From contig NZ_BCUA01000042.1 of assembly GCF_001591045.1 (NCBI RefSeq), positions 1 to 32,234 on the forward strand: a DNA stretch of 32,234 bases, given 5' to 3'. The notes beneath the pieces are model-generated. The model was not told the DNA's origin. It was given only the letters and a program-made list of their open reading frames with translations, and did no database searches. The stretch comes from Sphingopyxis granuli NBRC 100800 (GTDB lineage Bacteria > Pseudomonadota > Alphaproteobacteria > Sphingomonadales > Sphingomonadaceae). Below, in pieces: positions 25,299 through 32,234 of this stretch (positions are counted from its first letter, which is position 1; every line of letters begins with the position of its first letter). The translations under genes were made by a program, and so were the position numbers.

Positions 25299-27842
25299 AT
25301 GCAATTGGTAATTGTCGAATCGCCTGCCAAGGCGAAGACGATCGAGAAATATCTCGGCCGTGATTTCAAGGTGCTCGCATCCTACGGCCATGTCCGCGAC
25401 CTGCCGCCCAAGGACGGCTCGGTCGATCCGGACGACGGCTTCGCGATGCAGTGGCAGCTCTATCCCGACAAGGCGAAGCGGCTGAAGGAGATTCAGGACG
25501 CGGCGAAGCAGGCCGACCGCCTGATCCTCGCGACCGACCCTGATCGCGAGGGCGAGGCGATCAGCTGGCATGTGCAGGAATTGCTGCGCAGCAAAAAGGC
25601 GCTGCCGCAGGCGGTCGAACGCGTCACCTTCAACGCGATCACCAAGCAGGCGGTGACCGATGCGATGGCGCATCCGCGCGACCTCGACACCGATTTGATC
25701 GATGCCTATCGCGCGCGGCGCGCGCTCGACTATCTGGTCGGTTTCACCCTGTCTCCGGTGCTGTGGCGCAAGCTGCCCGGCGCCAAGTCGGCTGGCCGTG
25801 TCCAGTCGGTCGCGCTGCGGCTGGTGGTCGAGCGCGAGCGCGAGATCGAGGCGTTCGTCACGCAGCAATATTGGTCGGTGACCGGGCTGTTCGAAATGGG
25901 CGGCACGCCGTTCAGGGCGCGCCTCGCGCGCTGGCGCGGCGACAAGATCGAGCGGCTGTCGATCACCACCGAAGCCGATGCGCGCGCCGCCGAGGCCGAT
26001 GTGAAGGCGGGCCATTTCACTGTCGACGCGGTCGAGACCAAGCCGCTCACCCGCAACCCGCCGCCGCCTTTCACCACCTCGACGCTCCAGCAGGAGGCGG
26101 CGCGCAAGCTCGGCTTTTCCGCCAGCCACACGATGCGCGTCGCGCAGGACCTCTACGAGGACGGCGCGATCACCTATATGCGGACCGACGGCGTCCAGAT
26201 GGACGGCAGCGCGATCAGCGCCGCGCGCCGCGCGATCGCCGACCGCTACGACGGCGGCTACGTCCCCGACAAGCCGCGGCAGTATCAGACCAAGGCGAAG
26301 AACGCGCAGGAGGCGCATGAAGCGATCCGGCCGACCGATTTCGGCAGGGACCGCGTCGGCGGCGGCGACCATGCGCGGCTCTACGAACTGATCTGGAAGC
26401 GCGCGCTGGCCAGCCAGATGGCGTCGGCGCGGCTCGAACGCACCAGCGTCGACCTGTCGGACGGCACCGGCAAGACGATGCTGCGCGCGACGGGGCAGGT
26501 GGTGAAATTCCCTGGCTTCCTCGCCCTTTATGACGAGGGGCGCGACGATAACAGCGACGATGAGGACGGCCGCCTGCTCCCCGCGATGGGCAAGGGCGAT
26601 GCGCCGGCGAAGACCGGCGTCGAGGTCGAGAGCCACGAGACGCAGCCGCCGCCGCGCTATTCCGAGGCGAGCCTCGTCAAGAAGATGGAGGAACTCGGCA
26701 TCGGGCGACCCTCGACCTATGCCTCGATCCTCCAGGTGCTCAAGGACCGCGCCTATGTGCGCATCGAGAAGAACCGCTTCATCCCCGAGGAAAGCGGGCG
26801 GCTGCTGACGGCGTTTCTCGAACGCTTCTTCGCGCGCTACGTCGGCTATGATTTCACTGCCGGGCTTGAGGAAGAACTCGACGACGTGTCGGGCGGCCGG
26901 GCGCAGTGGCAGGCGGTGCTCGACCGCTTCTGGCGCGATTTCAAGCCGCGCACCGGCGAGGTGATGGAACAGAAACCGTCGGAAATCACCGCGGCGCTCG
27001 ACGAATTCCTCGGCGCCTATCTCTTCCCCGACAAGGGCGACGGCAGCGATCCCCGGCTTTGTCCCAATTGCGGCACCGGCCGGCTCGCGCTGCGCGGCGG
27101 GCGTTTCGGGCCGTTCATCGCGTGCAGCAACTATCCCGACTGCAAATATACCCGCAAGTTCGCGCAGCCGGGCGGGGCGGACAATGGCGCCGACAGCGGT
27201 CCCGAGGCGATGGGAACCGACCCCGACAGCGGGCTCGAGGTGACGAAGCGCAGCGGCCGCTTCGGCCCCTATATCCAGCTCGGCGAGGGCAAGGAGGCGA
27301 AGCGTTCGTCGATCCCGAAGGATATCCCTGCCGAGGATTTCGACCTCGACTATGCGTTGCGGCTGCTCAGCCTGCCGCGCGAGGTGGGCATGCATCCCGA
27401 AAGCGGCAAGCCGATCGTCGCGGGGCTGGGGCGCTATGGTCCCTATCTGCTCCATGACGGCAAATATGCGAAGTTGACCGGCACCGCCGAAATCTTCGAG
27501 ATCGGCATGAACGCCGCGGTGGCGCGCATCGCCGACGCGGCGAACGGCGGCGGCCGCGGCGCGCGCGGCAAGGCAGAGCCGCTCAAGACCTTCGGCCCGC
27601 ACCCGACGAGCGGCGGTGAGATGAAGCTGATGGCGGGGCGTTTCGGCCCCTATGTCACCGACGGCACGACCAACGCAACGCTGCCCAAGACGGTCGAACC
27701 CGACGCGCTGACCGCCGAGGAAGCGGTCGCGCTGATCGACGCGCGCGCCGCGAAGGGACCGGCCAAGGGGAAGAAGAAAGCCGCGCCGAAGAAAAAGGCG
27801 CCCGCGAAGAAGGCCCCGGCGAAGAAGAAGGCGAAGGAATAG
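25299..27842 (+). CDS. topA: DNA topoisomerase I
   Basis: A type IA topoisomerase that relaxes negative supercoils through a transient 5'-phosphotyrosine break. The 847-residue protein begins with the Toprim domain (VIVESPAKAKTIEKYLG, then ATDPDREGEAISWH). The catalytic tyrosine is Tyr293 in ITYMRTDGVQM. A four-cysteine zinc ribbon starts at about Cys588 (CPNCG...CSNYPDC) and is followed by repeated GRFGPY-type C-terminal modules. The protein ends in a lysine/alanine/proline-rich tail (about 819-847), common in alphaproteobacterial TopA and expected to bind DNA non-specifically. The ATG at 25299 fits the conserved N-terminus. Confidence 0.98.
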   Translation: MQLVIVESPAKAKTIEKYLGRDFKVLASYGHVRDLPPKDGSVDPDDGFAMQWQLYPDKAKRLKEIQDAAKQADRLILATDPDREGEAISWHVQELLRSKKALPQAVERVTFNAITKQAVTDAMAHPRDLDTDLIDAYRARRALDYLVGFTLSPVLWRKLPGAKSAGRVQSVALRLVVEREREIEAFVTQQYWSVTGLFEMGGTPFRARLARWRGDKIERLSITTEADARAAEADVKAGHFTVDAVETKPLTRNPPPPFTTSTLQQEAARKLGFSASHTMRVAQDLYEDGAITYMRTDGVQMDGSAISAARRAIADRYDGGYVPDKPRQYQTKAKNAQEAHEAIRPTDFGRDRVGGGDHARLYELIWKRALASQMASARLERTSVDLSDGTGKTMLRATGQVVKFPGFLALYDEGRDDNSDDEDGRLLPAMGKGDAPAKTGVEVESHETQPPPRYSEASLVKKMEELGIGRPSTYASILQVLKDRAYVRIEKNRFIPEESGRLLTAFLERFFARYVGYDFTAGLEEELDDVSGGRAQWQAVLDRFWRDFKPRTGEVMEQKPSEITAALDEFLGAYLFPDKGDGSDPRLCPNCGTGRLALRGGRFGPFIACSNYPDCKYTRKFAQPGGADNGADSGPEAMGTDPDSGLEVTKRSGRFGPYIQLGEGKEAKRSSIPKDIPAEDFDLDYALRLLSLPREVGMHPESGKPIVAGLGRYGPYLLHDGKYAKLTGTAEIFEIGMNAAVARIADAANGGGRGARGKAEPLKTFGPHPTSGGEMKLMAGRFGPYVTDGTTNATLPKTVEPDALTAEEAVALIDARAAKGPAKGKKKAAPKKKAPAKKAPAKKKAKE

Positions 27843-27874
27843 AGTTCCGCGCCTTAACCCAACCCCGTTCGCCC

Positions 27875-27933
27875 TGAGCTTGTCGAAGGGCCGTTCTTTC
27901 TTTCAGGCGCCGCAAAGGAAGAGCGGTGCTTCC
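27875..27933. repeat. Partial copy of the 6592-6695 dispersed element
   Basis: Contains the terminal sequence CTGAGCTTGTCGAAG (27875-27889), with an interior (to GAAGAGCGGTGCTTC, 27919-27933) that matches 6603-6648 in reverse complement. The right end differs and runs into another repeat (ggacttgatccggggtcagcacgaac, in short segments, to about 27962). It lies between the convergent topA and era genes. Confidence 0.75.
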
Positions 27934-27998
27934 CCCGGACTTGATCCGGGGTCAGCACGAACGAAGGCAAGGATAGTCCAGGCGACTTCAGGGCAGGA

Positions 27999-28892
27999 TC
28001 AATCGACCCAGTCGAGCCCCATGTCGCGATAGACGCCGCGGTCCTCGTCCCAATTCTCCTTCACTTTCACGTGCAGGAACAGGTGGACCTTGCGCCCCAT
28101 CAGCTCGGCGAGTTCGGCGCGCGCCTTCGCGCCGATTTCCTTGATCCGGCTGCCCCCCTTGCCGAGGACGATCGCGCGCTGGTTATCGCGCGCGACGAAA
28201 ATCTGCTGGTGGATTTCGGCGCTGCCGTCGGGGCGCGTCTTGAACAGCTCGGTCTCGACCGTCGACTGATAGGGGAGTTCCTCGTGAAGCTGGCGATAGA
28301 GCTGCTCGCGCGTGATCTCGGCCGCGAGCATGCGCTCGGGCGCGTCGCTCACCTCGTCTTCGGGGAAATGCCACGGTCCCTCGGGCATCAGCGAAGCCAG
28401 ATGCGCCTTGAGATCGGCGACGCCGTCGCCGCTGCTCGCGGCGATGAAGAAGGTTTCGTCGAAGGGCAGCTTCGCATTCAGCTCGGTCGCGATCGTCAGC
28501 AGCTTGTCCTTGCGCGTCAGGTCGACCTTGTTGAGGACGAGAAACTTTTTCTCGGGCCGCCCCGCGACGCCTTCCAGCACGCGCTCGACGCGGCCGCTCA
28601 GCTTTGCCGCGGCATCGACGATGACGAGGATCGCCTCCGCCTCCTCCAGGCTGCCCCACGCGGCGGCGACCATCGCGCGGTCGAGCCGGCGCGTCGGCGC
28701 GAAGATGCCGGGGGTGTCGATCAGCACGATCTGCGTGTCGCCCGCCATCGCGACGCCCATCAGCCGGGTGCGCGTCGTCTGCGCCTTGGGGCTGACGATC
28801 GCGACCTTCTGGCCGACGAGCGCATTGACGAGGGTCGACTTGCCCGCATTGGGGGCGCCGACAACGGCCACGAAGCCGCAGCGTTGGGTCAT
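27999..28892 (-). CDS. era: GTPase Era
   Basis: An essential GTPase that binds the 3' end of 16S rRNA and aids 30S maturation. The 297 residues include G1 GAPNAGKST (12-20), G3 DTPGI (59-63) and G4 NKVD (121-124). A C-terminal KH RNA-binding domain has [20 protein letters not shown] and the terminal [17 protein letters not shown]. The ATG at 28892 overlaps the rnc stop by 4 nt. It is the last gene of the lepB-rnc-era unit. Confidence 0.97.
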   Translation of the reverse strand: MTQRCGFVAVVGAPNAGKSTLVNALVGQKVAIVSPKAQTTRTRLMGVAMAGDTQIVLIDTPGIFAPTRRLDRAMVAAAWGSLEEAEAILVIVDAAAKLSGRVERVLEGVAGRPEKKFLVLNKVDLTRKDKLLTIATELNAKLPFDETFFIAASSGDGVADLKAHLASLMPEGPWHFPEDEVSDAPERMLAAEITREQLYRQLHEELPYQSTVETELFKTRPDGSAEIHQQIFVARDNQRAIVLGKGGSRIKEIGAKARAELAELMGRKVHLFLHVKVKENWDEDRGVYRDMGLDWVD

Positions 28893-29572
28893 TGTTTCTC
28901 TTCCTGTGTCAGCCGGTCGAGCAGAGCGGCCGCCGCGGCCTTTTCGGCCGCCTGCTTCGATGCGCCTTCGCCTTCGGCCTCGGCGAGCTTGCCGACCGCG
29001 ACCGCGACGCGAAAGCGCGGCGCATGGTCGGGGCCTTCGCGGCGGACGAGGCGATATTCGGGCGGACGGCGCTTGCGGGCGAGCGCCCATTCCTGGAGCG
29101 CCGCCTTGGGATGCTTGGGCGCCGAGGTCTGCCCCTCGATCATCGCGCCCCATTCGCGGACGATGAAGGCGCGTGCCGCCGCCTCGCCCTGGTCGAGCCA
29201 CAGCGCGCCGATCAGCGCTTCGAGCACGTCGGCGGCGACATTGTCGCTCTGCCGCCCGCCGTCGCTGATCGCCTGCGCGCCGAAGCGGACATGTGCGTTG
29301 AGGTCGAGCCGCTGCGCGATGCGCGCGCAGGTTTCGCCCGACGCCAGCGCATGCAGGCGCGACGAAAGCTCGCCCTCGCTCGCCTTCGGAAACCGGCGGA
29401 ACAGCTCGGATGCGATCACCAGCCCCAGCACCCGGTCGCCCAGGAATTCGAGCCGCTGATAATCGCCCGCGCCGCTGCTGCCATGGGTCAGCGCGCGGTG
29501 ATAGAGGCCAAGGTCGCCGGGCGGCGCGCCGGTGATCGCGGCGATGGTTTCGGCGGACGCGCCTTCGCTCAA
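28889..29572 (-). CDS. rnc: Ribonuclease III
   Basis: A double-strand-specific endoribonuclease for rRNA processing and RNA decay. The 227-residue protein has the signature [15 protein letters not shown] (about 39-53), a second catalytic acidic cluster in [17 protein letters not shown], and a C-terminal dsRNA-binding domain (PKAALQEWA ... [16 protein letters not shown]). I prefer the TTG start at 29572: it overlaps the lepB stop as TTGA and follows GGGGA. A GTG at 29596 would add eight residues but has no ribosome site. Confidence 0.95.
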   Translation of the reverse strand: MSEGASAETIAAITGAPPGDLGLYHRALTHGSSGAGDYQRLEFLGDRVLGLVIASELFRRFPKASEGELSSRLHALASGETCARIAQRLDLNAHVRFGAQAISDGGRQSDNVAADVLEALIGALWLDQGEAAARAFIVREWGAMIEGQTSAPKHPKAALQEWALARKRRPPEYRLVRREGPDHAPRFRVAVAVGKLAEAEGEGASKQAAEKAAAAALLDRLTQEEKQ

Positions 29573-30456
29573 AAGCCGTCCCCGATGCGGCTCCACCGCG
29601 CGGCGGTGAACCAGCTGATCGGGTTGAGCCAGCTCGCCGAGCCGTCGGTCGAGAACATGCCGACCAGCGCGTGGCCGACCAGATTCTCTTCGGGAACCAG
29701 GCCGATCCCCTCATTCTCCACCGCCGGGAAGCGGCTGTCGGCGCTGCGGTCGCGATTGTCGCCCATCAGGAACAGATGCCCGGCCGGCACCGTGACCGGC
29801 GGCGTATTGTCCTGCTGGATCGTCGTGATGTCGAGGATCGGATAGCTTTTGCCGTTCGGCATCGTCTCGCGGAACTGCTTGTAGCGGCACTGGCGCCCGC
29901 CGTCGGCGGCGGTCTCCTCGAACTCGGGCGAATAGCAGGGCAGGGTGCCCATCGCGCGCGAGGCGTCGATCATGTTCTGCGTCACCGGAATGACGAAATC
30001 GGGCATCGGCTCGCGCTTCAGCGGCCGGCCGTTCAACCAGACGGCGCCGTCCTTCACCTGCACCGTGTCGCCGGGCAGGCCGATGACGCGCTTGATATAG
30101 TCGTTGTCGCCCACCGGCGGCGCCTTGAACACGACGACGTCGCCGCGTTCGGGGGTGCGCGGAAAGATGCGGCCGGGGATCAGCGGCACGCTGAACGGCA
30201 GGCTGTATTTCGAATAGCCATAGGCCATCTTGTTGACGAGCAGGTAATCGCCGATCAGCAGCCGCGGCTGCATCGATTCCGACGGAATGTTGAAGGGCGA
30301 CAGAAAGAAGCTGCGGAAGATCAGCACCGCGACCGCGAGCAGCGCGAGGAAGCGGATGGTGTCGACCGCCTCCTCCTTTGCGGACATCGGAGCGGGGGCC
30401 GGGGGCGCGGGAGTCGGGGCGGCGGAATTTCTGGCGGTTGCGCTGGCGTCGGTCAT
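29569..30456 (-). CDS. lepB: Signal peptidase I
   Basis: A membrane-anchored serine protease that removes signal peptides of exported proteins. The 295 residues contain a Pro/Ala-rich cytoplasmic N-terminus and one membrane helix (about 32-52). The nucleophile Ser61 lies in IPSESMQP and the general base Lys122 in [12 protein letters not shown]. Box E is [18 protein letters not shown] helix-poor C-terminal insert with two cysteines (CYSPEF...RQCRY) may form a disulfide. The start is uncertain between ATGs at 30456 and 30465. It is the first gene of the lepB-rnc-era operon and divergent from pgi. Confidence 0.96.
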   Translation of the reverse strand: MTDASATARNSAAPTPAPPAPAPMSAKEEAVDTIRFLALLAVAVLIFRSFFLSPFNIPSESMQPRLLIGDYLLVNKMAYGYSKYSLPFSVPLIPGRIFPRTPERGDVVVFKAPPVGDNDYIKRVIGLPGDTVQVKDGAVWLNGRPLKREPMPDFVIPVTQNMIDASRAMGTLPCYSPEFEETAADGGRQCRYKQFRETMPNGKSYPILDITTIQQDNTPPVTVPAGHLFLMGDNRDRSADSRFPAVENEGIGLVPEENLVGHALVGMFSTDGSASWLNPISWFTAARWSRIGDGF

Positions 30457-30594
30457 GCCGCGCATTGGCGACGAATGGACGCGAAGGTCAAGCGAATATC
30501 GGCGGACGACGCTGGCATGGGCACCGCCGCTGGCTTATGGAGAAAGCCACATCCCGATCCCGTTCGCATCGAGCGGAAACCAAGAGGACATCCG

Positions 30595-32100
30595 ATGATC
30601 ACCGCCACCGAAGCCTGGCAGGCCCTCGCCGACTGGCAGCCCCGTCCGCTCGCCGAGCTTGTCGCCGCCGATCCCGATGCGCGGCTTCAGGCGCTCGTCC
30701 GCCGCGTCGCCGACATCCGCTTCGATCTCGCCAAGACGCACCTCGACGATGCGGCGGTCGCCATCCTGTCGCGGCTGGCCGAGGCGCAGGATTTCGCGGG
30801 GCGGCGCAAGACGCTGTTTTCGGGCGGCATCGTCAACCCCACCGAGGAGCGCGCCGCCGAGCACAGCGCCGAGCGCGGTGATGGCGCCCCCGATTCGGTG
30901 CATCGCGCGCAGGCGCTCCACCAGCGGATGCGCATGCTGGTCGACGCGATCGAGGCGGGGGCGTTCGGTGAAATCCGCCACCTGCTGCACATCGGCATCG
31001 GCGGTTCGGCGCTCGGCCCCGACCTGCTCGTCGACGCGCTCGGGCGGCACGACCGGCGCTATGACGTCACCGTCGTCTCGAACGTCGACGGCGCGGCGCT
31101 GAGCGAGGCCTTCGCGAAATTCGACCCCGAATATACGCTGGTCGCGGTCGCATCGAAGACCTTCACGACGACCGAGACGCTGCTCAACGCCGCGTCGGCG
31201 CTGCAATGGCTGGAGGAGGGCGGGGTCGAGGACCCCAGCGGACGCTTCGTCGCGCTGACCGCCAATCCCGACAAGGCGATGGAATGGGGGATCGACGAAA
31301 CGCGCATCCTGCCGTTCAGCGAGACGATCGGCGGGCGCTATTCGCTGTGGTCGTCGATCGGCTTTCCGGCGGCGCTCGCGCTCGGCTGGGACGCCTTCGC
31401 CGAATTGCTCGAAGGCGCGGCGGAGATGGACCGGCATTTCCGGCTGGCCGAGGGTGCCGACAACATCTGCCTGCTCGCCGCCTTTGCCGACCAGCTCTAT
31501 GCCAACCGCCTCGGCTGCCAGACGCGCGCGGTCTTCGCCTATGACGAGCGGCTGCGGCTGCTTCCCTCTTATCTGCAGCAGCTCGAAATGGAATCGAACG
31601 GCAAGGGCGTCACGCTGGACGGCGAGCCGCTGGGCCGCGCGAGCGCCGCGATCACATGGGGCGGCGTCGGCACCGATGCCCAGCATGCGGTGTTCCAGCT
31701 GCTCCATCAGGGCACGCATCTGGTTCCGGTCGAATTCGTCGTCGCGCGCGAGGCCGACGATCTGCTCGACGCCGCGCACCACGAAACGCTCGTCGCCAAC
31801 TGCATCGCGCAGGGGGCGGCGCTGATGGCCGGGCGTGCGAGCGACGACGGCGCGCGCGCCTATCCGGGCAACCGGCCCTCGGCGACGATCCTGCTCGAAC
31901 AGGTCACGCCGCATCAGCTGGGCGCGCTCATCGCCTTCTACGAGCATCGCGTCTTCGCCAACGCGGTGCTGCTCGGCATCAACCCGTTCGACCAGTTCGG
32001 GGTCGAACTGGGCAAGGAAATGGCGAAGGGTCTGGCCGAGGGGACGGTTGCCTTCGATCCCGCGACGCAGGCGCTGATGCAGGCGGCGCTGGGGGAATAA
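30595..32100 (+). CDS. pgi: Glucose-6-phosphate isomerase
   Basis: Interconverts glucose-6-phosphate and fructose-6-phosphate in glycolysis and gluconeogenesis. The 501-residue length is shorter than the enterobacterial enzyme (about 550) but usual for this group. Visible motifs are IGIGGSALGP, the PGI signature ETIGGRYSLWSSIG, the catalytic Glu in QLEMESNGKG, the catalytic His in LHQGTHLVP and signature 2 NPFDQFGVELGKEMAKG. The ATG at 30595 has AAGAGGA upstream. Repeat sequence follows the stop. Confidence 0.97.
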   Translation: MITATEAWQALADWQPRPLAELVAADPDARLQALVRRVADIRFDLAKTHLDDAAVAILSRLAEAQDFAGRRKTLFSGGIVNPTEERAAEHSAERGDGAPDSVHRAQALHQRMRMLVDAIEAGAFGEIRHLLHIGIGGSALGPDLLVDALGRHDRRYDVTVVSNVDGAALSEAFAKFDPEYTLVAVASKTFTTTETLLNAASALQWLEEGGVEDPSGRFVALTANPDKAMEWGIDETRILPFSETIGGRYSLWSSIGFPAALALGWDAFAELLEGAAEMDRHFRLAEGADNICLLAAFADQLYANRLGCQTRAVFAYDERLRLLPSYLQQLEMESNGKGVTLDGEPLGRASAAITWGGVGTDAQHAVFQLLHQGTHLVPVEFVVAREADDLLDAAHHETLVANCIAQGAALMAGRASDDGARAYPGNRPSATILLEQVTPHQLGALIAFYEHRVFANAVLLGINPFDQFGVELGKEMAKGLAEGTVAFDPATQALMQAALGE

Positions 32101-32109
32101 CCCATAGGG

Positions 32110-32158
32110 TCATTGCGAGGAGCATGGCGACGCGGCAATCCGGAGTTGCGTATACCGC
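32110..32158. repeat. Dispersed repeat, second copy of the 16911 family
   Basis: tcattgcgagg followed by GGCAATCC and gcgta.accgct closely parallels 16911-16936 with a few substitutions and one indel. It lies just after pgi. The rest of 32159-32220 holds nothing that I can identify. Confidence 0.7.
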
Positions 32159-32220
32159 TGTAGATGACTCCCCCGGGATCTAGTCGGCGTTTATGCCCTT
32201 GAGACAATGATGCTGGTGAT

Positions 32221-32234
32221 CCCCGGCGAAAGCC
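32221..32234. repeat. Truncated REP hairpin at window end
   Basis: CCCCGGCGAAAGCC is the start of the reverse-complement form of the hairpin at 18-35 and is cut by the window edge. Confidence 0.6.

Noticed and set aside
25296..27602. Very long antisense open frame (768 codons) opposite topA
   Set aside because: It mirrors topA codon structure, lacks any recognisable domain and covers an unmistakable topoisomerase.

Overview
The window is a GC-rich stretch of ordinary bacterial chromosome, most likely from a sphingomonad alphaproteobacterium, with Sphingopyxis or a close relative my best guess. This is inferred from gene content: a C4-pathway 5-aminolevulinate synthase, a lepB-rnc-era cluster, a topoisomerase I with a lysine-rich tail, a carboxyspermidine-type polyamine pathway, and many REP-like palindromes typical of these genomes. 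I see no rRNA, tRNA, CRISPR array, prophage or transposase.

Layout. 199-2753 (+): metabolite repair enzyme Nnr overlapping a 5-methyluridine RNA methyltransferase. 2877-6378 (-): two tandem MAPEG membrane proteins, a class III CoA transferase and NADP-type glutamate dehydrogenase. 6379-6888: repeat-rich spacer ending in a terminator. 6889-15307: a polyamine region. It holds a PLP ornithine/lysine decarboxylase (-), then a divergent GNAT plus membrane-anchored unknown protein (+), a small cassette (XRE regulator and divergent small membrane protein), and a tight minus-strand operon: carboxy(nor)spermidine synthase, secreted alpha/beta hydrolase, DUF486 membrane protein, carboxy(nor)spermidine decarboxylase. 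15372-17573 (+): threonine dehydratase-like enzyme, lipoprotein, second GNAT. 17711-20531 (-): nitroreductase, hemA, murI. 20693-27842 (+): plsY, dprA, secreted vWA protein, secreted unknown, topA. 27999-30456 (-): lepB-rnc-era. 30595-32100 (+): pgi.

How the genes work together. The decarboxylase, synthase and NspC-type decarboxylase form a complete route from ornithine (or lysine) plus aspartate semialdehyde to spermidine (or an analogue). The hydrolase and DUF486 protein embedded in that operon, and the nearby GNAT/membrane-protein pair, have no established role in this pathway and are the best candidates for something new. A second notable structure is the 642-bp interval between two exact 20-bp direct repeats. 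The repeat is the last 20 bp of the nspC-like gene including its stop codon, which looks like the footprint of an insertion that duplicated the gene's 3' end. The rest is mostly housekeeping, separated by several families of dispersed palindromic repeats.
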